Translations under genes and position numbers: made by a program
Shown: positions 1 through 7,681 of the stretch, in pieces
How positions within the stretch are numbered: the first letter of the stretch is position 1
How the letters are laid out: each line of letters begins with the position of its first letter
The notes under the pieces: model-generated
What the model was told of the DNA's origin: nothing
The model's database searches: none
Seen by the model: the letters and a program-made list of their open reading frames with translations, nothing else
NCBI RefSeq assembly: GCF_019049255.1
Contig: NZ_JAGMUJ010000016.1
Coordinates: forward strand, 1 to 64,000
Direction: 5' to 3'
Source of the DNA: Streptomyces sp. AC558_RSS880
GTDB taxonomy: Bacteria > Actinomycetota > Actinomycetes > Streptomycetales > Streptomycetaceae
DNA length: 64,000 nucleotides

Positions 1-154
1 CCCTCGGGCGGGGCGCGGGCTGGGCGCCGGGGGCGGGCTGGGCGCCGGATACGGGCCGCGCACCGGGGGCGGGCTGCGCGTCGGGGGCGGGCTGCGCGTC
101 GGGCGCGGGCTGGGCGCCCGGCGCGCGTCGTGCGCCGGGTGTGGGCTGGGCCAT
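1..154 (-). CDS. 5' end of a gene running off the left edge; Ala/Pro/Gln repeat N-terminus
   Basis: An ATG at 154 overlaps the TGA of the upstream DUF5998 gene (TGATG), so the two are probably translationally coupled. The frame is open to the window edge. It reads MAQPTPGARRAP and then about six copies of a hexapeptide of the type GAQPAP, DAQPAP or GARPVS, encoded by an 18-bp tandem repeat. Only this low-complexity N-terminus is inside the window. By gene order in Streptomyces the next gene is expected to be an alkaline-phosphatase/nucleotide-pyrophosphatase family protein. That is inference from synteny and nothing visible here proves it. Confidence 0.6.
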   Translation of the reverse strand, partial: MAQPTPGARRAPGAQPAPDAQPAPDAQPAPGARPVSGAQPAPGAQPAPRPR

Positions 155-741
155 CAGCGCGTCTGGTCCGCGGTCGCCTCGGACAGGGCCTGCGCGAAGG
201 TGAGCGCCTGGCGCACCGTCTCCGGTCCGTCACCGGCCTCGCTGACGCGCAGGCTCAGGTCGTCGGCCGTGGAGCTGCCCGTGTAGCCGTGGTCGGCCTC
301 GCAGTTGGGGTCGCCGCAGGCGGCCGGCTCCAGGTCGATGCGGGAGACGGCGCCCCAGCCGATGGTGAGCACGATCTCGCGCGGCAGCGTGCCCGGCTTG
401 TACGACTCCGGGTTGGCGACCACCCGGCTGACCACGATCGACGAGATCCGGCCGAGCTTGACCGACTCCGTGGACGTGGTGGCGTACGGCGTCGGGGAGG
501 TGTTGTCCGCGGCCTGCTCGTCGGTGTGGCTGACGATGAAGCGGTTGCCGGTGAGGACGAGCACGGTGACGTGCCGCCGCACCTCGTTCGAGTCGAACGT
601 CGTCTCCTGGTGGACCAGGTACGACCGGATGGGCTCGCCGCCCACGGCGGCCTCCACCGCCTCGGCCACGAGGGCCGGGTAGTAGCCGCTGCGCTCGATC
701 GCCGCCCGCAGCCCCTGGGTCGTCGTACTGGTCTTGGCCAT
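154..741 (-). CDS. DUF5998 family protein
   Basis: A 195-aa protein of no known function, conserved next to the patA/ptsH block of Streptomyces. The start at 741 (MAKTSTTTQG) is preferred because conservation in this family begins there; the frame continues 15 codons further upstream. It has mixed alpha/beta composition with no signal peptide or membrane segment, so it is likely cytoplasmic. A Cys-x4-Cys stretch (CGDPNC) near residue 150 could bind metal. The stop overlaps the start of the next gene, so the two form an operon. The family assignment is from memory of the sequence. Confidence 0.8.
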   Translation of the reverse strand: MAKTSTTTQGLRAAIERSGYYPALVAEAVEAAVGGEPIRSYLVHQETTFDSNEVRRHVTVLVLTGNRFIVSHTDEQAADNTSPTPYATTSTESVKLGRISSIVVSRVVANPESYKPGTLPREIVLTIGWGAVSRIDLEPAACGDPNCEADHGYTGSSTADDLSLRVSEAGDGPETVRQALTFAQALSEATADQTR

Positions 742-816
742 GGGCCCCATCCTACGGGGGACCACTGACTGCGAGGCACCGCTCACCGCTCACCGCACTC
801 CGCTCCCCGGCGCCGG

Positions 817-3633
817 TCAGTACGCGGGGAGGGTCCGCGGGCCGAGGTCGTCGCGGGCGGGCGGCGGGGCGAGGCGTACGGAGGCGCCGAGGACGCTCAC
901 GCCGTGCGGGGCGACGACGACCGGCTCCAGGGTGACCGCGACGACCTCCGGATGGTCGTGGACCAGCCGCGACACCCTCAGCATCAGCTCCTCCAGCGCC
1001 GGGGTGTCGACCGGTGCCGAGCCGCGCCAGCCGAACAGGAGCGGGGCGGTCCGGATCGATCGCACCAGTGAGGTCGCGTCCCGGTCGGTGACCGGGATCA
1101 GCCGGTGCGCCATGTCCCCGAGCAGTTGCGAGGGGGGCCCGGCCAGCCCGAAGGAGAGGACGGCTCCGGCGGCGGGGTCGATGACCGCGCGTACGACGGT
1201 GTCGACACCGCGCGGGGCCATCCGCTGCACCACGGGACGCAGCTCCTCCGGGGCGCCGAACAGCTCCGTCAACTCGGTGTACGCCCGGCGTAGTTGTTCC
1301 TCGTCGGCCAGGTCCAGGCGGACGCCGCCCAGGTCGGCGCGGTGCCTCAGATGGGGGGCGGTCGCCTTGAGGGCCACGGGGTGGCCGAGGGTGCGCGCGG
1401 CCTCGGCGGCGGTGTCGGGGTCCGGGGCGGGGAGGGCGCGGTGGACGTGGATGCCGTAGGTGCCGAGCAGGTCGCAGGTCTCGGCGGTGCCGAGGGCGAG
1501 GCCCTGGCCGCGCGCGAGCAGCCCGTCGATGAGCGCGGCGGCGCCCCGCTCGTCGATGTCGTCGTACTCGGGCACCTTGCCGGGCTCGGCGGCGTCCCGC
1601 CGCCACTGCGCGTACGCGACGGCCTGGGCGAGCGCCCGGACGGCACGCTCGGAAGCGGGGTAGGCGGGGATGAGGTGGGCGCCCTCGGGGAGCGGCGGGG
1701 CCGTCGCGGGAGCGGTGTCCGTCCGGGGCCGTGGCGCCGGGGCCGTCGGCGCCGGGGCCTGCGGGGCCGTGCTGGTGGCGGCCGACAGGGCCGCCGCGAG
1801 GCCGCCGAGTTCCACGTGGACCACCAGGACCGGCTTGGACGGGGTCGCGGCGGCGGCCGAGCGCAGGGCCTGGGCCAGGGCCGCGTCGCCGACCGAGCCC
1901 TCCCCCACCGCCGGGATCGCCGTCACGACGACCGCGTCGCTCGTGTCGTCGGCCAGCGCGCGGGAGAGCGCCGCGTGGAAGTCCGCCGCCGAGGCCGCGG
2001 TGGTGAGGTCCAGCGGGGGATGCGGGCGCAGGCCCTCGGCGAGGCAGGCGTCGTAGGTGAGCAGGCCCAGGGACTCGGAGTTGCCGAGGATCGCCACCCG
2101 GGGCCCGGCCGGCAGGGGCTGGCGGGCGAGCAGCAGGCCCGCGTCGACCAGCTCGGTGATGGTGTCCACGCGGATCACCCCGGCCTGCCGCAGCAGCGCG
2201 GACACCGTCGCGTGGGGCAGCCGGGTCGCCCGTACGGCGTGTCCCCGGGGGCCCGCTCCGTGGCGTGCGCCCTGGACCACGACCAGCGGCTTCGCCGCCG
2301 CGGTCCGGCGGGCGAGCCGGGTGAACTTGCGGGGGTTGCCGATGGACTCCAGGTACATCAGGACGACGTCGGTGTCGGGGTCCTCGTACCAGTACTGCAG
2401 GACGTCGTTGCCGGAGACGTCGGCCCGGTTGCCGGACGAGACGAAGGTGGACACGCCGGTGACGCCGGTGACGCCGCCGCCGCGCCGGTGCAGGCGGGAC
2501 AGCAGGGCGACGCCGATGGCGCCGGACTGGGCGAACAGTCCGATCCGGCCCGGGCGGGGCGTCTCCGGGGCGAGCGAGGCGTTCAGCCGGACGTCCGGGG
2601 AGGTGTTGATGACGCCGAAGGCGTTCGGGCCGATGATCCGCATGCCGTACGCGCGCGCGTGCCGTACGAGGGCACGCTGGCGTTCGCGGCCGTCGGGGCC
2701 GGACTCGGCGTAGCCGGCGGAGACGACGACGAGCCCCTGCACGCCGTGCTCGCCGCACTCGGTGACGATCTCCGGGACCCGCTCGGCGGGCACCGCGACG
2801 ACCGCGAGGTCGACGGGCCCGTCGATGTCCCGCACCGAGCGGAACGCGGCCACCCCGCCGATTTCCTTCTCCCCGTCCCCCAGGGCCTTGTTCACGGCGT
2901 ACAGCCGGCCGGTGAACCCGGTGTCCCGGAGGTTGTCGAGGACGCTGCGGCCCACCCCGCCGGGGGTGCGGCCGGCGCCGACGACGGCCACCGAGCCGGG
3001 GGCGAGCAGCCGCTGCACCGAACGCGCCTCGGCGCGCTGTTCGCGCGCGTACTGCACGGCCATGGAGCGGTCGGTGGGTTCGAGGTCGAACTCCAGGCGG
3101 ACGACACCGTCCTCGAAGCTGCGCTTCTGGGTGTAGCCGGCGTCGGTGAACACCTTGATCATCTTGGTGTTGGCGGGCAGCACCTCGGCCGCGAACCGGC
3201 GGATGCCGCGCTCCCGCGCGACGGCGCCGATGTGTTCGAGGAGGGCGGAGGCGACGCCCCGGCCCTGGTGGGCGTCCTGGACGAGGAAGGCGACCTCGGC
3301 CTCGTCGGCCGGAGCCGAGGCGGGCGTGCCGTCGGCACCGATCCGGTCGTAGCGTACGGTGGCGATGAACTCGCCGCCGATGGTGGCCGCGAGTCCCACC
3401 CGGTCCACGAAGTCGTGGTGCGTGAAGCGGTGGACGTCCTTGGCGGACAGGCGAGGGTAGGGCGCGAAGAAACGGTAGTACTTCGACTCGTCCGACACCT
3501 GCTCGTAGAAGCTGACCAGGCGCTCGGCGTCATCAACGGTGATGGGGCGGACGCGCGCGGTGCCGCCGTCGCGCAGCACCACGTCGGCCTCCCAGTGGGC
3601 GGGATACTCGTGCCGGTCCGACGGGATCTGCAT
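817..3633 (-). CDS. patA: PatA-type protein acetyltransferase: N-terminal GNAT fused to an ADP-forming acyl-CoA synthetase-like body
   Basis: 938 aa, start at MQIPSDRHEY. Domains in order: GNAT acetyltransferase (about 20-185, acetyl-CoA loop HQGRGVASA at 122-130); CoA-binding Rossmann domain (VAVVGAGRTPGGVG at 215-228); succinyl-CoA-ligase-like domain (IIGPNAFGVIN about 333, FAQSGAIG about 367); C-terminal ATP-grasp-like domain (about 700-930). By eye, Arg468 sits where working ADP-forming synthetases have the phosphorylated His, so this half is more likely a sensor than an enzyme. A GNAT-first order is known for the Streptomyces lividans enzyme that acetylates and inactivates acetoacetyl-CoA synthetase. 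Inference: a lysine acetyltransferase of acyl-CoA synthetases. The gene is divergent from ptsH. Confidence 0.85.
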   Translation of the reverse strand: MQIPSDRHEYPAHWEADVVLRDGGTARVRPITVDDAERLVSFYEQVSDESKYYRFFAPYPRLSAKDVHRFTHHDFVDRVGLAATIGGEFIATVRYDRIGADGTPASAPADEAEVAFLVQDAHQGRGVASALLEHIGAVARERGIRRFAAEVLPANTKMIKVFTDAGYTQKRSFEDGVVRLEFDLEPTDRSMAVQYAREQRAEARSVQRLLAPGSVAVVGAGRTPGGVGRSVLDNLRDTGFTGRLYAVNKALGDGEKEIGGVAAFRSVRDIDGPVDLAVVAVPAERVPEIVTECGEHGVQGLVVVSAGYAESGPDGRERQRALVRHARAYGMRIIGPNAFGVINTSPDVRLNASLAPETPRPGRIGLFAQSGAIGVALLSRLHRRGGGVTGVTGVSTFVSSGNRADVSGNDVLQYWYEDPDTDVVLMYLESIGNPRKFTRLARRTAAAKPLVVVQGARHGAGPRGHAVRATRLPHATVSALLRQAGVIRVDTITELVDAGLLLARQPLPAGPRVAILGNSESLGLLTYDACLAEGLRPHPPLDLTTAASAADFHAALSRALADDTSDAVVVTAIPAVGEGSVGDAALAQALRSAAAATPSKPVLVVHVELGGLAAALSAATSTAPQAPAPTAPAPRPRTDTAPATAPPLPEGAHLIPAYPASERAVRALAQAVAYAQWRRDAAEPGKVPEYDDIDERGAAALIDGLLARGQGLALGTAETCDLLGTYGIHVHRALPAPDPDTAAEAARTLGHPVALKATAPHLRHRADLGGVRLDLADEEQLRRAYTELTELFGAPEELRPVVQRMAPRGVDTVVRAVIDPAAGAVLSFGLAGPPSQLLGDMAHRLIPVTDRDATSLVRSIRTAPLLFGWRGSAPVDTPALEELMLRVSRLVHDHPEVVAVTLEPVVVAPHGVSVLGASVRLAPPPARDDLGPRTLPAY

Positions 3634-3781
3634 GGGCCCCAGAGTACGGCTCGCGTACGACAACGGCGCGGGGCAGTCTGTGGTGGACGACAGCCGGGCC
3701 GAGGCCGCGGTCCGGCTGTCACCGGGAGCGGGAGCGGAGGCCACTTTGGGCACGCTCCGGGCACGCTTCACGATGTGGGAA

Positions 3782-3797
3782 ACTGGTCTAGACAACC
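3782..3797. promoter_or_regulatory. DasR-type operator (dre) upstream of ptsH
   Basis: The 16-mer ACTGGTCTAGACAACC is close to the palindromic site bound by DasR, the GntR-type N-acetylglucosamine/glucosamine-6-phosphate sensor of Streptomyces (consensus near ACTGGTCTAGACCACT). It lies 25 bp before the HPr start codon. DasR control of ptsH is established in S. coelicolor; its presence here is read from the sequence. Confidence 0.8.
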
Positions 3798-3821
3798 CTG
3801 AACACCGAAGGGCAGCAACAC

Positions 3822-4103
3822 ATGGCTGAGCGCCGCGTCAACGTCGGCTGGGCCGAGGGCCTCCACGCCCGCCCCGCCTCCATCTTCGTCCGAGCCGCCA
3901 CGGCCACAGGCGTCCCGGTGACGATCGCCAAGGCCGGGGGCGACCCCGTCAACGCGGCCTCCATGCTGGCTGTCCTGAGCCTGGGCGCCCAGGGCGGCGA
4001 GGAGATCGTCCTCGCGTCCGACGCCGAGGGCGCGGACGCCGCCCTGGACCGGCTGGCGAAGCTGGTCTCCGAGGGTCTCGAGGAGCTCCCCGAGACCGTC
4101 TGA
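3822..4103 (+). CDS. ptsH: HPr, phosphocarrier protein of the sugar PTS
   Basis: 93 aa, normal HPr length. HPr takes phosphate from enzyme I on a histidine and passes it to sugar-specific IIA proteins. The active-site motif GLHARPAS is present with His15, and the region around Ser47 (NAASMLAVLSLG) corresponds to the regulatory serine loop of other HPr proteins. A purine-rich GAAGGGCAG precedes the ATG. The gene stands alone, with a DasR-type operator upstream and a strong hairpin downstream, fitting control by amino-sugar supply. It is soluble and cytoplasmic. Confidence 0.95.
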   Translation: MAERRVNVGWAEGLHARPASIFVRAATATGVPVTIAKAGGDPVNAASMLAVLSLGAQGGEEIVLASDAEGADAALDRLAKLVSEGLEELPETV

Positions 4104-4152
4104 GCACGCAGGGGGTGCGGGAACGTCTCCTCGCCGAAACGCACCGCACCCG

Positions 4153-4190
4153 AAAGGCCCGCACGGACCACCGTGCGGGCCTTTTCCTTT
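4153..4190 (+). terminator. Rho-independent terminator after ptsH
   Basis: A 12-bp perfect stem (AAAGGCCCGCAC / GTGCGGGCCTTT, 4153-4164 and 4173-4184) with an 8-nt loop, followed by CTTTTCCTTTT. It can also act for the convergent GntR gene. Confidence 0.85.
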
Positions 4191-4262
4191 TACCTTTCCC
4201 CTTTTCCCGGGCAGCAGAAATAACCCCCGAGGAATGCATCCTCTTTGTATACGGCACCCGTG

Positions 4263-4958
4263 TTAATGCCGGAGACTCGGAATGTTTACGGGATGTTGCG
4301 AGTTCCTCACACGGTCCGCGCGGCCGGCGCCGGAGGCGAAGCGCAGGCGGTGCCCGGCACTCGCGCGCTCGGTGTGCAGCGCCGTGACGGACCGCGCGCG
4401 GTCGCCGTCGCCGCGCGCCACGGCGTCCACGATCGCGCCGTGCTCCGCCCAGTACTCGACCGGGTCGGACGGCCCCTCGGTGGCGTACATCCAGGCGATC
4501 TTGTGCCGCAGCTGGGTCAGCGTCGACGTCAGCGCCGGGCTGCCGGTGGCCTGGGCGAGCGTCTCGTGGAACCAGCCGCTCAGGGAGCGCAGGTCGTCGC
4601 TGTTGCCCTGGCGGGCGCGTTCCTGCCCCAGCCGGACCAGGCCGCGCAGCACCTTCAGATGGGCCTCGGTGCGGCGCTGGGCCGCGCGGGAGGCGCCGAG
4701 CGGCTCGAGGAGCACACGCATCTCCAGCAGGTCGGCGGCCTCCTGCTCGGTGGGTTCCGCGACGCACGCGCCCGCGTGCCGCCGGGTCACCACGAAGCCC
4801 TCGGCCTCCAGCGTGCGCAGCGCCTCCCGGACGGGGACGCGGGAGACGCCGTAACGGCGGGCGAGGACTTCCTCGGTGAGCCGGCCGCCGCGCTCGTGGA
4901 CACCCGCGACGATGTCGTCCCGGATCGCCGTGCACACCGAGTGCGCGGGAATACGCAT
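4263..4958 (-). CDS. GntR-family regulator, FCD (FadR) subfamily
   Basis: 231 aa. An N-terminal winged helix-turn-helix (about 8-75, with GVSRVPVREALRTLEAEG typical of GntR) is followed by an all-helical FCD ligand domain (about 85-210). FCD regulators usually respond to organic acids or related metabolites; the ligand here is unknown. Start ATG at 4958 has a clear GGAGG seven bases upstream. It is monocistronic, converging on ptsH and lying downstream of the M23 gene with a hairpin between. The last 25 residues beyond the FCD domain are basic and probably disordered. Confidence 0.85.
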   Translation of the reverse strand: MRIPAHSVCTAIRDDIVAGVHERGGRLTEEVLARRYGVSRVPVREALRTLEAEGFVVTRRHAGACVAEPTEQEAADLLEMRVLLEPLGASRAAQRRTEAHLKVLRGLVRLGQERARQGNSDDLRSLSGWFHETLAQATGSPALTSTLTQLRHKIAWMYATEGPSDPVEYWAEHGAIVDAVARGDGDRARSVTALHTERASAGHRLRFASGAGRADRVRNSQHPVNIPSLRH

Positions 4959-5089
4959 GACCGACCTCCGGCTTAATCCCCGTGAAACGTCGACGATTGA
5001 CGTGTGTTCCGTGACTCTATTGCAATCAGCGGGAATTCACGACGTCGGACCGGAATCCATGCTTATTTTTTGGACAGGCGCCGCCCGGA

Positions 5090-5126
5090 AACACCGGTGC
5101 CCCGGCTCGGGGAGCCGGGGCACCGG
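5090..5126 (-). terminator. Terminator after the M23 peptidase gene
   Basis: A 15-bp perfect stem (5094-5108 with 5112-5126) and 3-nt loop just past the M23 stop codon. On the minus strand it is followed by TGTTTCC. It separates the peptidase gene from the GntR gene. Confidence 0.8.
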
Positions 5127-5139
5127 GAAGCGGTCGGGT

Positions 5140-5913
5140 CTAGAGGTTCACGCCGTGCGCGCGGAGGTAGGCGACGGGATCGAGGTCGGAGCCGTACTCG
5201 GCGGTCGTACGGGCCTCGAAGTGCAGGTGCGCGCCCGTGACGTTGCCGGTGGCGCCGGAGAGGCCGATCTGCTGCCCGGCGGCGACCTGCTGGCCCACCG
5301 AGACGCCGATGGACGACAGGTGACCGTACTGGGTGTACGTGCCGTCGTGCATCTTGATGACGACCTGGTTGCCGTACGAGCCGCCCCAGCCGGCCTCGAC
5401 GACGGTGCCGACGCCGACCGACTGGACGGGGGTGCCGCTCGCGGCGTGGAAGTCGACACCGGTGTGGCTGCCGGAGGACCACAGCGAGCTGCCGGCCCGG
5501 TAACTGGTCGAGACGTACGAGCCGGGGATCGGGGAGACGAAGGTGTTGAGGCGCTCGCGCTCGGCCTCCCGCGCGGCGCGCTCCTTCTCCGCGCGGGCCT
5601 CCGCGGCCTCCTTGGCGGCCTTCTCGCGCGCGGCCTCCTCGGCGGCCTTGCGCGCGGCGGCCTCGGCCGCCTCCCGGGCGGCCTCGTGCTGGGCGGCCGC
5701 CTGGGCGTCGATCCGGTCGGCGACCGCGTCGCCCAGGGTGACGACGGGCGTGAGGCCGGTCTGTGCGGCGGCGGGTTCGGCGGCGAGCGCGGGGGCCGCG
5801 AGGGAGCCGACGACGCCGGTGGTGGTGAGCGCCGCGACGCCCGCCGCGCGGGCGGTGCCGCGCTGCGTCCGGCTGGGACGACGGTGCTTGCCCGGGGCGC
5901 GGGTGAACGCCAT
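5140..5913 (-). CDS. Secreted M23-family (LytM-type) peptidoglycan endopeptidase
   Basis: 257 aa. A twin-Arg-free signal peptide with a basic N-region and hydrophobic stretch (about 22-44) ends at ALAAEP. An Ala/Glu/Lys/Arg-rich coiled coil (about 65-122) leads to the LytM/M23 domain (125-257). The zinc and catalytic residues are all present: H150 and D154 (SHTGVDF), H198 (YGHLS), H229 and H231 (HLHFE). M23 enzymes cut peptide cross-links in the cell wall. The gene sits behind a c-di-AMP riboswitch, as do other Streptomyces wall hydrolases such as resuscitation-promoting factors, so expression should fall when c-di-AMP is high. The coiled coil may anchor or regulate the enzyme. Confidence 0.92.
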   Translation of the reverse strand: MAFTRAPGKHRRPSRTQRGTARAAGVAALTTTGVVGSLAAPALAAEPAAAQTGLTPVVTLGDAVADRIDAQAAAQHEAAREAAEAAARKAAEEAAREKAAKEAAEARAEKERAAREAERERLNTFVSPIPGSYVSTSYRAGSSLWSSGSHTGVDFHAASGTPVQSVGVGTVVEAGWGGSYGNQVVIKMHDGTYTQYGHLSSIGVSVGQQVAAGQQIGLSGATGNVTGAHLHFEARTTAEYGSDLDPVAYLRAHGVNL

Positions 5914-5929
5914 GGAGAGGCTGGTCCTT

Positions 5930-6085
5930 TCCTTCCCTCTCGCCTACCGGGTTAGCTGACGGGTTCGGAGCAGGAAGGTCTCCTACGGACCCCCTCGCGA
6001 CACGCGCGGGCGTCCGATTCACCCCAGGGACTCATGTGGGTCCCCGGCTCCCCTGGCTCGCGCCGTACGGGGACTCGGCGATGGC
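5930..6085 (-). promoter_or_regulatory. ydaO/yuaA-type cyclic-di-AMP riboswitch
   Basis: The minus-strand leader of the M23 gene carries the conserved blocks of this class in order: CGCCGAGTCCCC, GAGCCGGGGACCCA, TGGGGTGAATC, GTCCGTAGGAGACC, TCCGAACCCGTCAGCTAACC and CGGTAGGCG, then GAAGGAAAGGA before the start codon. In Streptomyces this RNA commonly precedes cell-wall hydrolase genes and acts as an off-switch when c-di-AMP binds. The boundaries are approximate. Confidence 0.93.
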
Positions 6086-6229
6086 TGTCCGGTGCCGCGG
6101 ATGCGGCGCACTGCCCGACGAACAGCCCGGACGAAGCTAAGCGGGGCGCCTTCCGATCCTCAAACGAATCCCGGTTTTTGTAGCGCATCCCACAGGGCAG
6201 ACAGGCAACCTCCGCCCCAATTCGGGCAT

Positions 6230-6266
6230 AAGAGGGCCCTGATGACTTTCCTGTCACCAGGGCCCC
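6230..6266 (-). terminator. Terminator after the M16 operon
   Basis: Stem GGGCCCTGGTGAC / GTCATCAGGGCCC (6234-6246 with 6253-6265, one G-T pair) followed on the minus strand by TCTTAT. It lies 27 bp past the M16 stop codon. Confidence 0.8.
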
Positions 6267-6292
6267 ACGCGCGCGTGCGCCTCCGCGGCTCG

Positions 6293-7681
6293 CTACTCGG
6301 CCGTCACGACGGTGACTTCACCGATCCCGAGGGCCTCGACGGGCGCCTTGATCTGTGCCGCGTCGCCGACGAGGACGGTCACCAGACGGTCCACCGGGAA
6401 CGCGTTCACGACGGCCGCGGTGGCCTCCACGGTGCCGGTGGCCGCCAACTGCCGGTACAGGTCGGCCTGGTAGTGGTCGGGCAGGTGCTGCTCGACCTGG
6501 TCGGCCAGGGTGCTCGCGACGGCCGCGGCGGTCTCGTACTTGAGCGGCGCCACACCCACCAGGTTCTGCACGGCGACGTCGCGCTCGTCGTCGGTGAGCC
6601 CCTCCGCGGCGAGCGTGCGCAGCACGGTCCACAGGTCGTCGAGGGCGGGGCCGGTGTTCGGCGTGTCCACGGAGCCGCTGATGGCCAGCATCGCCGCACC
6701 CGTGCCGTCCGGGGTGGATCGCAGGACCTGTCCGAACGCCCGCACGCCGTAGGTGTAGCCCTTCTCCTCGCGCAGCACGCGGTCCAGGCGGGAGGTGAGG
6801 GTGCCGCCGAGGCAGTACGTGCCGAGCACCTGCGCGGGCCACACGCGGTCGTGCCGGTCGGGGCCGATGCGGCCGATCAGCAGCTGCGTCTGCACGGCGC
6901 CGGGACGGTCCACGATCACGACCCGGCCGGTGTCGTCGGCGACCACCGCCGGAACGGGCCGCGGCTGCGCCGCGGAGCCGGTCCAGGAGCCGAGCGTGTC
7001 GCCGAGCAGCGCCTCCAGGTCGATGCCGGTGAGGTCGCCGACGACCACGGCGGTGGCCGTGGCGGGGCGGACGTGCTTCTCGTAGAAGGCGCGTACGGCC
7101 GCGGAGTCGATGCCCTCGACCGTCTCCTCGGTGCCCTGGCGCGGACGCGACATGCGCGAACTCGCCGGGAACAGCTCCTTGGAGAGCTCCTTGGCGGCGC
7201 GGCGGGAGGGGTTGGCCAGCTCGTGCGGGATCTCGTCGAGGCGGTTGCGGACCAGCCGCTCGACCTCGCTGTCGGCGAACGCGGGCGCCCGGAGCGCGTC
7301 GGCGAGCAGCCCGAGCCCCTTGGTGAGCCGCGAGGCCGGGACCTCCAGGCTGAGGCGGACGCCGGGGTGGTCGGCGTGCGCGTCCAGGGTGGCGCCGCAG
7401 CGCTCCAGCTCGGCGGCGAACTCCTCGGCGGAGTGCTTGTCGGTGCCCTCGGAGAAGGCCCGCGCCATGATCGTGGCGACACCGTCGAGACCGGCCGGCT
7501 CGGCCTCCAGGGGCGCGTCGAGGAGCACCTCGACGGCGACGACCTGCTGGCCGGGGCGGTGGCAGCGCAGCACGGTCAGGCCGTTGTCGAGCGTGTCGCG
7601 CTCGGGGGCCGGGAAGGCCCAGGGCTTGGCGTCGCCGGCCTGCGGCTGCGGGTGGAAGTCCATCGTGGCGAGCTCGGTCAC
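6293..7681 (-). CDS. M16-family peptidase homologue, non-catalytic partner subunit
   Basis: 462 aa from a GTG at 7681; an ATG six codons later is the alternative. The GTG is chosen because it overlaps the TGA of the upstream M16 gene (GTGA) and has GAGGAGG seven bases before it. The fold is recognisable from motifs such as LDNGLTVL, but the zinc motif HxxEH is absent: the corresponding stretch reads VATIMARAFSEGTDKHSAEE. Bacterial M16 proteases often work as a heterodimer of one zinc subunit and one degenerate subunit (as in mitochondrial processing peptidase). The coupled gene order supports that here. The substrate is unknown. Confidence 0.88.
   Translation of the reverse strand: MTELATMDFHPQPQAGDAKPWAFPAPERDTLDNGLTVLRCHRPGQQVVAVEVLLDAPLEAEPAGLDGVATIMARAFSEGTDKHSAEEFAAELERCGATLDAHADHPGVRLSLEVPASRLTKGLGLLADALRAPAFADSEVERLVRNRLDEIPHELANPSRRAAKELSKELFPASSRMSRPRQGTEETVEGIDSAAVRAFYEKHVRPATATAVVVGDLTGIDLEALLGDTLGSWTGSAAQPRPVPAVVADDTGRVVIVDRPGAVQTQLLIGRIGPDRHDRVWPAQVLGTYCLGGTLTSRLDRVLREEKGYTYGVRAFGQVLRSTPDGTGAAMLAISGSVDTPNTGPALDDLWTVLRTLAAEGLTDDERDVAVQNLVGVAPLKYETAAAVASTLADQVEQHLPDHYQADLYRQLAATGTVEATAAVVNAFPVDRLVTVLVGDAAQIKAPVEALGIGEVTVVTAE

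Noticed and set aside
1294..3801. Very long open frame on the plus strand antisense to patA (835 codons)
   Set aside because: GC-rich codon structure of the real gene leaves the opposite frame open; the translation is Gly/Arg/Gln-rich with no domain. Similar antisense frames over parC, parE, nrdJ and others were dropped for the same reason.
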